Positions 42,207 to 54,426 of a DNA stretch of 64,000 nt are shown here, one piece after another. The translations under genes and the position numbers were made by a program. Position 1 is the first letter of the stretch; each line of letters starts with the position of its first letter. The stretch covers positions 919,218 through 983,217 of the forward strand of contig CM119268.1 in assembly GCA_051294375.1 (NCBI GenBank), given 5' to 3'. The DNA comes from Paraspadella gotoi (lineage: Eukaryota; Chaetognatha). The notes under the pieces are model-generated. The model had not been told where the DNA came from and did no database searches. It worked only from the letters and a program-made list of their open reading frames with translations.

Positions 42207-44160
42207 CTCTCAATTCCCCACCCTCTCAGTTTCCCCACCTCTCTCAGTTCCCCACCCTCTCAGTGCCCACCCTCTCAATGTCCCTCACCTGTCTTCATCA
42301 ATCCCCACCGCTCTCAGTTCTCTCCATCTCTCTCTAGTTGGCCCACCCTCTCAATTCCCACGCCTCTCAGGTTGCCCACTATTCCTCTCCGCTCATTCCC
42401 ACCACTTCCTCATTCGCTCTCGCATGTTCCCGGCCACCGCTCTCTAGTTGCGCCACCTCTTCATAATTGCCCCACCCTCTGCAAATTCGCCAGCACCTGC
42501 TTCAAGTTGCCTCACGCGCTTAAATTCGCGCCACACCCCTAAATTCGCCACCCTCCAATCCCGGCACCCTCTAAATTCCCGCACCCCTCTGCATTCCCCA
42601 CCCTCTGCAAGTTCCTCACCAACCGTCCGCAGTTACCCCACCCTCGGCAGTTCCCATACCATCGCAGTTATCCGCCCCCGCTCGCAGTTCCCACACCCTC
42701 AGTTCGCGGCCTCCCTCAGGTTCCCACACCCTCTCATATTCCCACCACTCTTCATTCACTCATCAGGCCACTATGGCCGACCGACTGCGTCAATTCCCCC
42801 ACTCTCAATTCCCCACCCTCGTCAGTCGCGCCCACTCGTTCGTCCCACTCTGTGCAGTTGCCGCACCGCTCTCAATTCACCACTCTTCAGTTGGCCCACC
42901 CTTGCTAAATTCCCACCCTCCGCCAGTTCCCCACCCCCTCTCGTTGGCCCCAACACCTGCTACAATTCCCGCACGTTCCTCTCAATCGATCACGTTTCCG
43001 CACCCCTCTCAGTTGCCCACGCCTCTCAATTTCCCGCAACTCCTCTCAGTTCACCAGCAGCGCCAATTCCCACCGTCGTCAGTTCCCCACCCTCAGTCAG
43101 TCTAGTGCCACCCCCTTCAATTCGCCCACGCCTCGCAATTCCCCACGCGGCTCTGCTAATCCCGCACGCCTCAGGCAGTTCCCACTCCCACCCTCGCAGT
43201 TCCCCACCTTTCTCAGTCCCACCCTCGAGGTTCCGCACACCACTCGCAGTTCCCCCCCTCGCAGGCAGTTCCCCACCTGGAGTTCCACCTCGCAGTTCCC
43301 CGCCCCTCACAGTAGGCCACAAAGTTCGCCACACCTCACAGTTCCCACCGCTCTCAGAATTCCCCACCTCTCAGTTCCTCACCGCTCTCAGTTCCACCTC
43401 CTTCCCGCCTTCATCAGTTCGCCGCCACACGCTCTCTCATATCCGCATCCTCCCACGCCTCTCAAGTTCGCCCACCCTCACTCAGTCCAACTCCATCACC
43501 CTCCAATTCCCCACCCTCTTTCAGTCCGCAACCTGACTCATAGATTCCGCCACCCTCCTCATTGCCACTCTACGTTCTGTCACCCTCGATCGTTCCCAAT
43601 CCTCTCATTGCCACCCTCTCTATTCCCCACCCTCTAAATTGCCGCACACCCCTCTCAACCCCACCTATCATTCCCACCTCTCTCATTGCCGCACCAACCC
43701 TCTCAGCGTCCTCCACCCTCGTCATTCCCCACCTCAACCGCGCCACAGCTCATTGCAGGTACCCCTTAATTCCCTACACGTTCAATTCCCCCCTTCTCAT
43801 TCCCACCGCTCTCATCAGCCACCCTTCGTCCCACCCTCTCAAGTTAGCCCCACCCCTACAGGTTCCCCACGCTCTGCATTCCCACAACTCTCAATTCCCC
43901 ACCTCTCAGATTCCCAACCGCTCTCAGTTTCCCCACCCTGCTCAGTTCCCGGCCACGGCCTCGTCAGTTCCACCGTCCTCTCAATTCCCGCACTCCTCTC
44001 TCATTTCCCACACCGCTCTTCCAGTTTCCCACGTCCTTTTCAATTCCTCCACCCTTTCAATTCCCCACCCTGTAGTCAATTCCCGCACCCTTGTCAATTC
44101 CCCACCTCTCAGTTCCCCACCCTCTAAAATTCCCCACCCTCACAATTTTCGGCTACCAAA
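42207..44160. repeat. 16-bp minisatellite, block 2 (error-rich)
   Basis: The CTCTCAATTCCCCACC array continues for nearly 2 kb but with an extra or missing base in most units. The long frames here (for example 42448-43536) are artefacts of the array. Confidence 0.93.
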
Positions 44161-44190
44161 GCGAAAATTTTAAGGGAGAAAGAGGATTCT

Positions 44191-44215
44191 NNNNNNNNNN
44201 NNNNNNNNNNNNNNN
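44191..44215. other. Assembly gap, 25 N
   Basis: 25 Ns within the minisatellite, preceded by a short unique piece (44150-44190). Confidence 0.99.
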
Positions 44216-44611
44216 CCCCCCTTCTCAATTTCCCCACTCTCTTCAGTTGCCACCCTCTCAATTCCCCACCCTTCAGTGCCCACCCGTTAAATTCCCACCC
44301 TCTAATTCCCCACCCTTCTAAATTCCCCACCCTCTCAATTCCCCACCCTCTCAAGTTCCCCACCCCTCTCTCTCCCACCCTTCAATTCCCCACCCTCTCC
44401 AGTTCCCCACTCTCTCAGTTGCCCACCCTCTCCATATTCCCCACCCTCTCAGTTGCCCATCCCTCTAAAATTCCCCACCCTTCTAAATTCCCCACCCTCT
44501 TAAATTCCCCACCCTCTAAATTCCCCACCTCGCAGTTCCCCACCCTCTCATGCCCCCCCTTTCGCCCACCCTCTCAATTTTCCCCACCCTCTCAATTCCC
44601 CACCCTCTTCA
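44216..44611. repeat. 16-bp minisatellite, block 3
   Basis: Cleaner array of the same unit, leading into the second foldback element. Confidence 0.96.
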
Positions 44612-46397
44612 ATTAGACCCTCCCAAAATATCATACATTTATGAAAGTTCCTGATACCTGCAAAGTTTCTTGTGTCAAATTTAGTGGCGAGAAAAACGAA
44701 AAATCACAATAAAAAAAAATTTCTGGATGCTCCATTTATGGATTTTTCCCACGCTAGTTTTTTGCGTCGAACCTACTTCCGGTTTTAAAAAATTCCAGGA
44801 TTTTTTGGAAAAAAATGAGCTGTTTTCCAGCCCAGCAAATACTTAAATTAATATCAAAATAAAGTTACAATAACCTTAATATTACATTTTTTGTTTGCGT
44901 TTATAAATTAGGGTTATAAATATAATTCACAAAAAGGCTTCAAAGTTAAAAATTCATAATTTTTTTTAAGCCAAATTGCGCCCTAATCACAAACTACTCC
45001 ACTATATTTTAATGAAATTTTACTATCTGGTTAAAAAATAGAACTGTCAAAGGATTTTAAATCTTAATCTTTAAACCCAAGATATTGACCTTTTCAAAAG
45101 TTTACCAAGTGATGCAAAAATAAAGTAGCAAATAAGATGGAAGGCGACTTGGCCTTTGCAGCTAGCAAGCCTCTTCACTCAACCCTAACCCTAAACCGGG
45201 CCCTAAACAAACCTTTAATCTTAATCAGTTCCCTAGCTTTTGGATATCTAACCTAACCCTAGCCCCTAACCTTAACGTGAAACTTCTTGTCTTACCCTAA
45301 AGTCTGAATCTTAACCCGCAGGCAACCTTTCCCCTAACCTTAACCCCAAGCTAGGTGTACTTTCCTGCTGAACCTTAACCCAAAACCCAGTCCCTGATCC
45401 AAACTCTTAGCCAGTTTCCCTGGCTGGTAACATCTTGCAGAGAGCCACTTCCTTAGCCCTAACCCTAACCTAGGCCTCCTGTTTTATTTCATGCCAGAAC
45501 CCTTAACCCTGCATCACTTAAAAGACTATCCACCAACCCTCAACCTCAGCCTGAGGTTCACCTCTGAGCCTCAACTGAGGCTTCCCTGCCTTCTGGCCAT
45601 CAATAAGGCTAAACTTTAATCTTTAATTTCCTTCCCCAGTAGCTTTCCCTAAACCTTAACCCAAGCTTCTTATCCTTTTCTGAGCCGCGTCTAAATTGCC
45701 ACTTAATCATAGCAACCTGGCCAAATGATAATTTTTGCTGTTAGCTTGTACTAGCTGTACCTGGACATTAAGAACAGGGTTGAGGCTTGCCAAAAGAATA
45801 AAAAGGCCTGGGCTAGGTTTAGGTTGGAGGAGAGGCTAAGGTGTTAAGGGTGAGTGGGAGGCTTGCTAGCCACAAAGGCCAAAGCGCCTTTTATCTAATT
45901 AGCTTCTTTTTTTTGCTCATTTGCGCAAACCTTTAAAGGCCAATATCTTGGCTTAAGGATATTTAATATTTAAAATCCCTTAGAGAATTCTATTTGTATA
46001 ACCAAAATCATTACTTTCTTATAAAATCTTATTAGAATTGGTCAGGGACGATTTGGCTTAAAAAAACTAATAATTTTTTAATTTTAAGTCTTTTGTAATA
46101 ATAATTTTTTAACCTTATTTATAAACCACAACAATAAATTAAGTATTTAACGGTTATTAATAATTTTATTTTGATTAATTTAAGTATGCTGGCCTGAATA
46201 ACAGCTCATTTTCAAAAAATATTTGAAATTTTTTAAAACCGGAAGTGGTACGACGCAAAAACTGGCGTGGAAAATCCATCAAGAGCATTCGGGGAAATTT
46301 TTTATTGTGATATTCGTTTTCTCCACTAAATTTGGAACAAGAAACTTTGCAGGTATCAGGAACTTCCAAAAATGCATGGTATTTCTGGGAGCTCTAC
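44612..46397. mobile_element. Family C foldback element, copy 2
   Basis: Near-identical to 40403-42206 apart from small indels, same orientation, about 4.2 kb downstream. The central telomere-like runs are clearer here (CCCTAACCCTAAACC at 45183; CCCTAACCCTAACC at 45458). Both copies end at GGGAGCTCTAC before CAATTCCCCACCCT. Confidence 0.87.
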
Positions 46398-46432
46398 CTC
46401 TCCAATTCCCCACCCTCTTCAGTTCCCCAACT

Positions 46433-48092
46433 AAAAGGATCCTCAATAGACGTGGACAGCAGAAAATTTTTTCCCATCCTCGCTTACCCAGCCCTAACGA
46501 CTACACTAAGGAATCCTCCAATAGGGTGGACAGCAGAAAATTTTCCCAGCCTCGCTAAACCCAGCCCTAACGGATACCACTAAGGATCCTCAATAGGGTG
46601 GACAGGCAGAAAATTTTTCCCAGCCTCGCTACCCGCCCTAACGACTACACTAAGATCCTCAATGGGTGGACAGCAGAAAATTTTTTCCCAGCCTCGCTAC
46701 CCAGCCCTAACGAACTACCACTAAGGATCTCAATAGGGTGGACAGCAGAAAATTTTTTCCCAGCCTCGCTACCCAGCCCTAACGACTACACTAAGATCCT
46801 CAATAGGGTGGACAGCAGAAAATTTTTCCCAGCCTCGCACCAGCCCTAACGACTACCAACTAAGGATCCTCAATAGGGTGGACAGAGGAAAATTTTTTCC
46901 CAGCCTCGCTTACCCGCCCTAACGACTACACTAAGGATCTCATAGGGTGACAGCGAAAATTTTTCCCAGCCTCGCTACCCAGCCCTAACGCACTACACTA
47001 AGGATCCTCAATAGCGGTGGACAGCAAAACATTTTTCCCAGCCTCGCTACCCAGCCCTAACGAACTACACTTAGGATCCTCAATAGGGTGGACAGCCAGA
47101 AAATTTTTCCCAGCCTCGCTACCCAGCCCTAACGACTACACTAAGGATCCTTTCAATAGGGTGGACAGCAGAAAATTTTTCCCAGCCTCGCTTACCCAGC
47201 CCCTAAACGACTACACTAAGGATCCTCAATAGGGGTGGACAGGCAGAAAAATTTTTCCCAGCCTCGCTACCAGCCCTAACGGACTACACTAAGGATCCCT
47301 CAATAGGGCTGGACAGCAAAAATTTCCCCAGCCTCGCTTACCAGCCTAACACTTACACTAAGGTATCCTCAATAGGTGGACAGCAGAAAATTTTTCCCAA
47401 GCCTCGCTACCCAGCCCTAACGGACTACACTAAGATTCCTCAATTAGGGTGGACAGCAGAAAATTTTTCCCAGCCTCGCTACCCAGCCCTAACGACTACA
47501 CTAAGGATTCCTCAATAGCGGTGGACAGCCAGAAAAATTTTTCCCCAGCCTCGCTACCCAGCCCTAAACGACTACACTAAGGGATCCTCATAGGGTTGGA
47601 CAGCAGAAAAATTTTTCCCAGCCCGCTAGCCCAGCCCTAACGACTACACTAAGGGATCCTCAATAGGTGGACAGCAGAAAAATTTTTTCCCAGCCCTCGC
47701 TACCCAGCCTAACGACTACACTAAGGATCCTCAATAGGGGGTTTGAGGGGACAGCAGAAAATTTTTCCCAGCCTCGCTACCAGCCCTAACGACTACACTA
47801 AGGATTCCTCAAAGGGGTGGACAGCAGAAAATTTTTCCCAGCCTCGCTACCCAGCCCTAACGACTACACTAAGATCCTCAATAGGGTGGACAGCAGAAAA
47901 ATTATTTCCCAGGCCTCGCTACCCAGCACACTAACAGACTACCACCTAAGGATCCTCAATAGGATGATGCGGACAAGCAGAAAATTTTTCCCCAGCCCTC
48001 GCTACCAGCCCTAAACGACTACACTAAGATCCTAATAGGGTGCGACAGCAGAAAATTTTTCCAGCCTCGCTACCCAGCCCTAACGACTACAC
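46433..48092. repeat. 70-bp GGATCCTCAATAGGG satellite
   Basis: About 24 head-to-tail units of roughly 70 bp: GGATCCTCAATAGGGTGGAC, AGCAGAAAATTTTTCCCAGC, CTCGCTACCCAGCCCTAACG, ACTACACTAA. Variation is mostly single-base indels. The array begins 35 bp after the foldback element and ends abruptly at ACTACACCAGAACG. Confidence 0.97.
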
Positions 48093-49075
48093 CAGAACGC
48101 GCCTATGGTGATTCATAAAAGCCACCAGCCCACCCACCTCCGAAATTTTGATTCATTTATAAAGCCAAACATAAATAGTTTTGGTTTTCCATTGTATTTG
48201 ATGATTTCAAACATAGCTAAGTATTCGTTTTTACGTTATACCTAAAATATTTTTACTTGATTTATATTTTTGTTTAAAATATGAAGTATATTATAATATA
48301 AAAAAGAAGAAATTAATTTAAAATAAAAATATTTAAGGTTAACGGACTCATGATTTTTTTAATAGTTACTGCAATATGTAAAATTCATATTTTAGTTAAA
48401 AACCATTAGAAGATTGAGTCTATAGGGAACTAATGTAATAATGAATGATTTTAGAGAAAAAGTTTATTTTTTTTTATACATTAACGGACATTTATAACGA
48501 TTTATAAAATCACCACAAGCGTCCTGAGTCTATGTAAGATATACATGTTAAAAGTCCAGGAATTAGTTTTATTAAGCCGATAATTTTTTTTTTAAGATGT
48601 TTGCTAAATAAATCAAATTCGTTCTTTTATAAATAAAACTCGTTGGAAGAACTTTCCCGGAAGATTTTTTTTGTCTAGATTCGACCTAAGTAATCAGCGT
48701 TTTTGGTTTGATGTTACTAACAAAACAAAAAGAATAAATTCATAAAACTAAGTTTGGAATTTAAAAACTTGAGAAGCAGATTTGATTTGATTTGATTTTT
48801 TTTTAAAGGTCAAAAATAAATCTCAGCTACTTTTGTTCTATTCTGTCTCTCTCCTCCAGACAGACTGACTTACTCCGGCGTCGCAGGTTAGGAATGGCTT
48901 GTCATGAAGGAAGGCTCAATTGTATCTTGACAAGACTTTCAAACGTCTGATAAACATGGAACATCAGAGCGAATAGGCCAAAGGGCCAAAACAAATAATT
49001 GAAAAGGTCGAATCATAAAAATTGTAAATCAGACCAAAAATCCAGCATAAATCGAGAAAAAATCTAATATCTCTC
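48093..49075. other. AT-rich unique DNA, no gene seen
   Basis: No exon, promoter motif or repeat family recognised. Confidence 0.5.
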
Positions 49076-49182
49076 TCTTGGCTCTCTCTCTCTCTCTCTG
49101 TCTAATGTGCCGACTCATTTTTCTTCCATCAAACACCTGAGAGTCTGCTAGTCTTCGTTGGAGAGAGAGAGAGAGAGAGAAG
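49076..49182. repeat. (CT)n and (GA)n in inverted arrangement
   Basis: CT run at 49082-49099 and GA run at 49159-49181, complementary and about 60 bp apart, so a transcript could form a strong hairpin. Confidence 0.85.
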
Positions 49183-49184
49183 AG

Positions 49185-50240
49185 CTCCAGCTTTACAAAT
49201 ATGAATCTTAGAAATTAATGTATTTTAAGTCTTTTTCCTTACTTGAGAACCCGCTCCACGTTTGAGCCGAGATGCGTCTTGCTTCTTGTTAAAAATTGTT
49301 TTCAAGTTAACTCGCGTAATTGTTGGCGCGGCTTATACATAATTTTTTTCACAATGAAATAAGAAAACTTTTACAATGAAATGATAAAATTCAATCAGCT
49401 TGTTTGTCGTAATAAAAAAAAAGTATTTTTTTTCTTTCTTGAAATCTGATTTTTCAAAGTAACGACACTTTCTCCTTTGAAGTCATCTTTCTCGGCAATT
49501 TTAACAAATTTCCCTCCTTTTTCCCGCCGCTTCTCTCCCCCCCTCAGCCCCTCTCCCCTTTCCGCCCCCCTCCGCCCCCCCACATTTTCTCTTCCTTTGT
49601 ACTCTTTTTCCCTTAAAAGTCCTTGGTACTTTGGTGGAAACAAATTTTTCTGTCTCAAAGTTTGTTCCCAACTTTTCCCTTTTTTTTCTTCTTCTTTTTC
49701 CGTAACCTCTTTTTCTTTGACGCTTTCTGTCTCTCTCTCTCTCTCTCGCTCGCTCGCTCGCGCTCTCTCTCTTTCTCTCACTATTATTCTTCCCTGGAAC
49801 TTTTTTTTCCTCTGTATTTTTTTTCATTTCCTTGGCAACGGACGCGAGTAAAGAGTCTCGCCAAAGACTTTGGGTCTCACGAGTTGGAAGATTGGGGGGG
49901 AAAAGTGTGGGGGGAGAGAGTGTGGTGAATTGTGAATTATGTGGGGTAGAGATAGCGGAGGTGAAGAGGAAGAGGAAAAGGTGAGTTTAGTCGAATTTCA
50001 TGGTGAGAGTAAATTTTTTTTCTTTTGCGAAGGTAAGGGTAGAAGGTGAAAGCGTTTTGAATAATTCTGCTCGAAAAAAATGGGTCACGTGAATTCATCC
50101 CCAAATTTTTGTTCAACTGTGAAAGACCCAAAAAAACTTTACATGAAAGACGCAAATATGAAAAAAAAGACCCAAAATAGGTTTTAATTTGAAAGATTTA
50201 ATATTTAACAAATTGGTTTAAAAGAATTATAGATTTTAAG
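49185..50240. other. Unique DNA, no gene seen
   Basis: Includes C/T-rich DNA with CTCGCTCG repeats (49500-49790) and a G-rich patch (49890-49925). Open frames are low-complexity. Confidence 0.5.
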
Positions 50241-50242
50241 AT

Positions 50243-50418
50243 TTATTTATGAAATTGGTACAACCAATATAAAAATTATCCATTAATAACCTATCTTCGG
50301 CCTGACTTTGGACAGGCTTTGTTGGTTTAAGGCCTCCATCACTCTTACAAGATAATGACATAGCAAGTCCCTGCAAGCTTCAATCGAGACTCTCTCACAA
50401 TCTCGTTTATTCACTCCC
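50243..50418 (+). mobile_element. Family A dispersed repeat, extended copy
   Basis: Has ATGAAATTGGTACAACCAAT, the GACTTTGGACAGG block and GGCCTCCATCACTCTTACA. A further segment follows: GATAATGACATAGCAAGTCC, TGCAAGCTTCAATCGAGAC, TCGTTTATTCACTCC. It extends the family to about 175 bp. Confidence 0.85.
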
Positions 50419-50891
50419 AGAGTGTGAAAATAGTTAAAGCAGGCATCGCTTTACAGAAAGTTTCAATTTCTTTTTTTGTCGTTACATTGGTTACTTTCAA
50501 CTAATTTGCTAAAGAGTAGCGCCTTAGGGTTTCCAGCACAACTGAATAGACTTACAGTATGGAGCCTAGTAACGGCATCGGCCTTCGTATCGCCAATCTC
50601 GTCGTTGAGGTGTGCCCCCGCGCTCCGCTAAGTTATTGAGAGATTAATTCTTGACTGAAAATATGCCAGTTTAATAAGTTTTTTCTTTTTGAAACGATTC
50701 CATTGTTCCTTCCACTGGAATGTACTCCGACGTCAGTCAAACCTTGGGTTAATTTTTAAAAAAAAATGAAGCCTCCTTTTTAAAATTTTCTTTTTATATT
50801 ATTTTAATATCCTTTTAAAATGATTTATTCCCGTCGTGCGATGCCCGACTTAGTTTCTCTAGCCCAAGGCCAATCTTACACTTTCGTTCCC

Positions 50892-50896
<5 letters not shown>

Positions 50897-50945
<49 letters not shown>
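50897..50945. repeat. (CT)n microsatellite
   Basis: Perfect CT run; the mirror (GA)n in the right arm is 55621-55676. Confidence 0.97.
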
Positions 50946-50947
<2 letters not shown>

Positions 50948-51978
50948 CCTCGGAATTTCCTTCTCTTCCGAGCGTCCATATTAATTTTTTAACAACTTAT
51001 AACTTTTTTTTTCCGGAATATTTTGAGCCGATTATAATTTTTCAAACCAAAGATCAGCCGACTAGATATACTCGCCTTAATAGCTTCAGGGCATCTTCGA
51101 AAGGGCCCGCGCCACGATTAGCCCTCCGCGCCCCTCTCTTTCACCCCAGAAAAAAAAAAAAAATTACCTCCACCCCCCTTTTCTTGTCCCCCCACGCCAA
51201 ACCAAATTTTACCAGAGCGCCCCATTGGCGCCGCGAAGCTTTAACCCTAATGGCGTTTTAATTCAATCAACCGGCCGGACCTCTGGAAAAAAAAAAGAAG
51301 AAAATAATTAAATAATCTTTTTTTTTTTCGCGCGATCGAATGAAACTTGAAATTTTGTCGTCGTCGTCGAAAATGTTAAACTTCGATGAGTTTCTCTTTC
51401 TATTTTCAGAGTTTATAATGAAAAGAAAGGACGGGCAATTTTCGAAGTGAAGTTCGGTTGGATTAAGTTTCACTTTCACTCGAATTCCGTCGGTCTCTAC
51501 CCACGGAATTTTTAAGTCGGAGAAAGAGCGCTCCCTTTTTGACTCTTACTCTAACCTTCACCATTTTTTTCCAGTCTGACCCAGTTTTTAAAAGGGCCCG
51601 TTCTCTTTCTCTCTCTTTCTCTCTCTCTCTCTCTGTTTAATTTTTAATCACGGTTTCCATTCCGGGTTTTCACATTTAGATTGACTCCGGTTCACGAGCT
51701 TTTTCACTTTCTCTGCTTCTGGGTCAACATCTTTTTTTTTTGTCGCTACCTACGATCTGAACTCAATGGAATCGAGTGAAGCTTCAATTGAATCGCGTTC
51801 GACACAATGGAATCCGTTTCTGCCCATTGAATCGTCGGCCTAGAATCCGGGACCTCAGTCGATGGAACTTCTTTACCTTTAGAGTTCTTTAGAGTTCTTT
51901 AGAGTTCTTTACCTTTAGAGTTCATTTCAATCTCGCCTTTTAGTTCTGATTCATTTGTGAAGGGACGTATGCTTCGGT

Positions 51979-52202
51979 GTTAGTACATGTAATTGGTACT
52001 GTAGTCGGGCATTGCGTTATCCACAGTACATCTAATATAAAATTATCCATTTATTCAATAAATAAGCTATCTTGCTTGCCCCTGATTTAGGCCAAGTTAA
52101 TGACATAGCTATCTTGCCCCTGACTTTGGACAAGATAATGACATAGCAGGTATCTGCAAGCTTTCAATCAAGACTCTTCACAGTCTCGTTTATTCACTCC
52201 AG
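51979..52202 (+). mobile_element. Family A dispersed repeat, in palindrome left arm
   Basis: Contains a diverged first part and two tandem GCTATCTTGCCCCTGA blocks, then the CTGCAAGCTTTCAATCAAGA and TCTCGTTTATTCACTCC segment. It is mirrored at 54427-54610. Confidence 0.85.
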
Positions 52203-52848
52203 TTCTCGGCTTCCCTATCAATGATTATATCATTGATAGGAATTTAATATCCAATAGTAAAAATAAAAATAACAATGGAAAACGCAAGTCTAAACAATAA
52301 GACAAAATGAAAAACGTATCGGTGAAATCAGACGGTGTGAGAGATTTGAGGAGAGAGAGAGAGGGGGGCGACCGACCATAACTTTTTCTTCTCCCTCTTC
52401 CACCTTACCTTACTTATCCCTTAACTTATCCCTTACTTATCCCTTACTTATCCCTTACTTATCCCACCGCCCCCCGCGAAAAAAAAATTTCGCTGGTATC
52501 TTAGAGGCATACTTACCCAATGTTTCTTGCCCCTCAGATGAGAGAGAGAGAGAGAGTGAGAGTGAATGGGAGACAGAGCGAGAGAGCACGAAAGAGACAG
52601 TGAGAGAGCGAGAGCACGTTCTCTTTATCTTTGATGAGTACTTGTGAGAGTAAAGCGTTGTTGTTCCTTGGATCCTTCGTCCAGGAATCCAATGTGAACG
52701 CAAATTGATGGGTTGCTCGTCCTTGAAGAAGCGAGTGAGTGCGAGTACATGGAAATGTTTTTGTAGATACGAGTGCGTGCGAGTACGTGCAAATGTTTGT
52801 GTAGATGCGTACGAGATCTGGGTGATTTGTCATCCTTTGCATTGTGAA

Positions 52849-53082
52849 NNNNNNNNNNNNNNNNNNNNNNNNNNNNNNNNNNNNNNNNNNNNNNNNNNNN
52901 NNNNNNNNNNNNNNNNNNNNNNNNNNNNNNNNNNNNNNNNNNNNNNNNNNNNNNNNNNNNNNNNNNNNNNNNNNNNNNNNNNNNNNNNNNNNNNNNNNNN
53001 NNNNNNNNNNNNNNNNNNNNNNNNNNNNNNNNNNNNNNNNNNNNNNNNNNNNNNNNNNNNNNNNNNNNNNNNNNNNNNNNNN
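52849..53082. other. Assembly gap, 234 N
   Basis: Lies in the left arm. The matching place in the right arm (53410-53478) is about 70 bases of sequence, so the gap size may be overestimated. Confidence 0.99.
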
Positions 53083-53159
53083 CACAAAGTATCAGATAGG
53101 AATAAATTAATAAACCTGTAAAGATATAAATGCAATGCAAGTTAAAATTTTTCCAATTC

Positions 53160-53335
53160 ACTTCACGCGCTGAAGAAGACTCGAAAAAGAGTCGNNNNNN
53201 NNNNNNNNNNNNNNNNNNNTACGGTGCAAGAACTTTCGATTCGTTGCGTTTCAAATTAATATAAAACAAACGAGTTTTATTGTTGAACGAACATGATTCG
53301 ACTCTTTTTCGAGTCTTCTCAGCGCGTGAAGTGAA
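53160..53335. repeat. Palindrome centre with AAGACTCG stem-loops
   Basis: CTGAAGAAGACTCGAAAAAG AGTCG (53170-53194) and its inverse CGACTCTTTTTCGAGTCTTC (53299-53318) flank a 104-base spacer, of which 25 are N (53195-53219). The motif is related to the stem-loop pair at 34981-35220. Confidence 0.8.
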
Positions 53336-53629
53336 TTCGAAAAATTTTAACTTGCATTGCATTTATATGTTTACAGGTTATTAATTTATTCCTATCTGAT
53401 ACTTTGTGAAAGAACGTTGAACGGCAGAAATTCGTACCAAACGTTCTTTGAAAATGAATTATTTACAAAATTGTTTTCACAATGCAAAGGATGAAAACTT
53501 TTAAAAAATCACTGAAAACACGAAACAGAGGAAAAATAAGAAACCGAGTATTCATGTAAACTTAATCATAATGTTCGGTAATTGTCGTTGTCGTTGAGAC
53601 AAATCACCCAGAGTTCGACGCATCTACAC

Positions 53630-53935
53630 AACATTGCATGTACTCGCACACTCGCTCGCATTACACATACATTGCATGTACTTGCACTCTTCGCTCGCAT
53701 TTACACAAACATTGCATGTACTCGCCGCACTCGTATATACAAAAACATTTCCATGTACTTGCACTCACTCGCATCTACACAAACAGTTGCATGTACTTGC
53801 ATGCACTCGCATCTACACAAACATTTGCATGTACTCGCACTCACTCGCTTGCATTACACAAACATTTGCAGTACTCGCACTCACTCGCTTGCATAATCAA
53901 AACAGCTGCATGTACTCGCACCCTCGCATGCTTCT
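53630..53935. repeat. GCATGTACTCGCACTCACTC minisatellite
   Basis: About eight to nine units of 30-40 bp built from GCATGTACTCGCACTCACTC and GCATCTACACAAACATT. The + frames 53582-54149 are its translations. Confidence 0.93.
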
Positions 53936-54426
53936 CAAGACGAGCAACCCATCAATTTGCGTTCACATTGGATTCCAGGACGAAGATCCAAGGAACAACA
54001 ACGCTTTACTCTCACAAGTACTCATCAAGATAAAGAGAACGTGCTCTCGCTCTCTCACTGTCTCTTTCGTGCTCGCTCGCTCTGTCTCCCACTCACTCAC
54101 TCTCTCTCTCTCTCTCTCGAGGCAAGAAACATTGGTAAGATGCCTCTAAGATACCAGCGAAATTTTTTTTTCGCGGGGGGGGGCGGTGGGGATAAGTAAG
54201 GAAAAGTAAGGGACAAGTTAAGGGATAAGTAAGTAAGGTGGAAGAGGGAGAAAAAAATTATGGTCGGTCCCGCCCCCCTCTCTCTCTCTAATCTCTCACA
54301 CGTCTAATTTCACATACGTTTTCATTTTGTCTTATTGTTTAGACTTGCGTTTTCCATTGTTATTTTTATTTTTACTATTGGATATTAAATTCCTATCAAT
54401 GATATAATCATTGATAGGGAAGCCGA

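Larger units (their letters stand above)
50527..53194. repeat. Giant palindrome, left arm
   Basis: Inverted with respect to 53299-56032. Shared, in reverse order: GGGTTTCCAGCAC outer edge, (CT)n, GGCCGGACCTC, TCGTCGTCG, a triple AGAGTTCTTT, a family A copy, CTTATCCCTTA repeats, a GTACTCGCA minisatellite and the inner AAGACTCGAAAAAGAGTCG. The arms differ mainly by indels and minisatellite copy number. Confidence 0.93.

Noticed and set aside
42448-43536. 362-codon Ser/Pro-rich frame
   Set aside because: Lies wholly in the error-rich 16-bp array; frame continuity depends on sequencing errors.
45183-45475. CCCTAACCCTAA runs as an interstitial telomere
   Set aside because: Only two or three units at a time, scattered through the foldback core; better described as part of that element.
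46433-48092. CRISPR-like regular array
   Set aside because: Units of about 70 bp are uniform along their length with no unique spacers, and the genome is eukaryotic; it is a satellite.
53170-53194. Hammerhead ribozyme
   Set aside because: CTGAAGA and GAA(A) flank a stem, but there is an extra base at the stem II junction, stem III cannot be drawn because of the N gap, and the inverse copy lacks one core base.
52534-53362. Long frames across 52849-53082
   Set aside because: They run through 234 unknown bases and the GTACTCGCA minisatellite.
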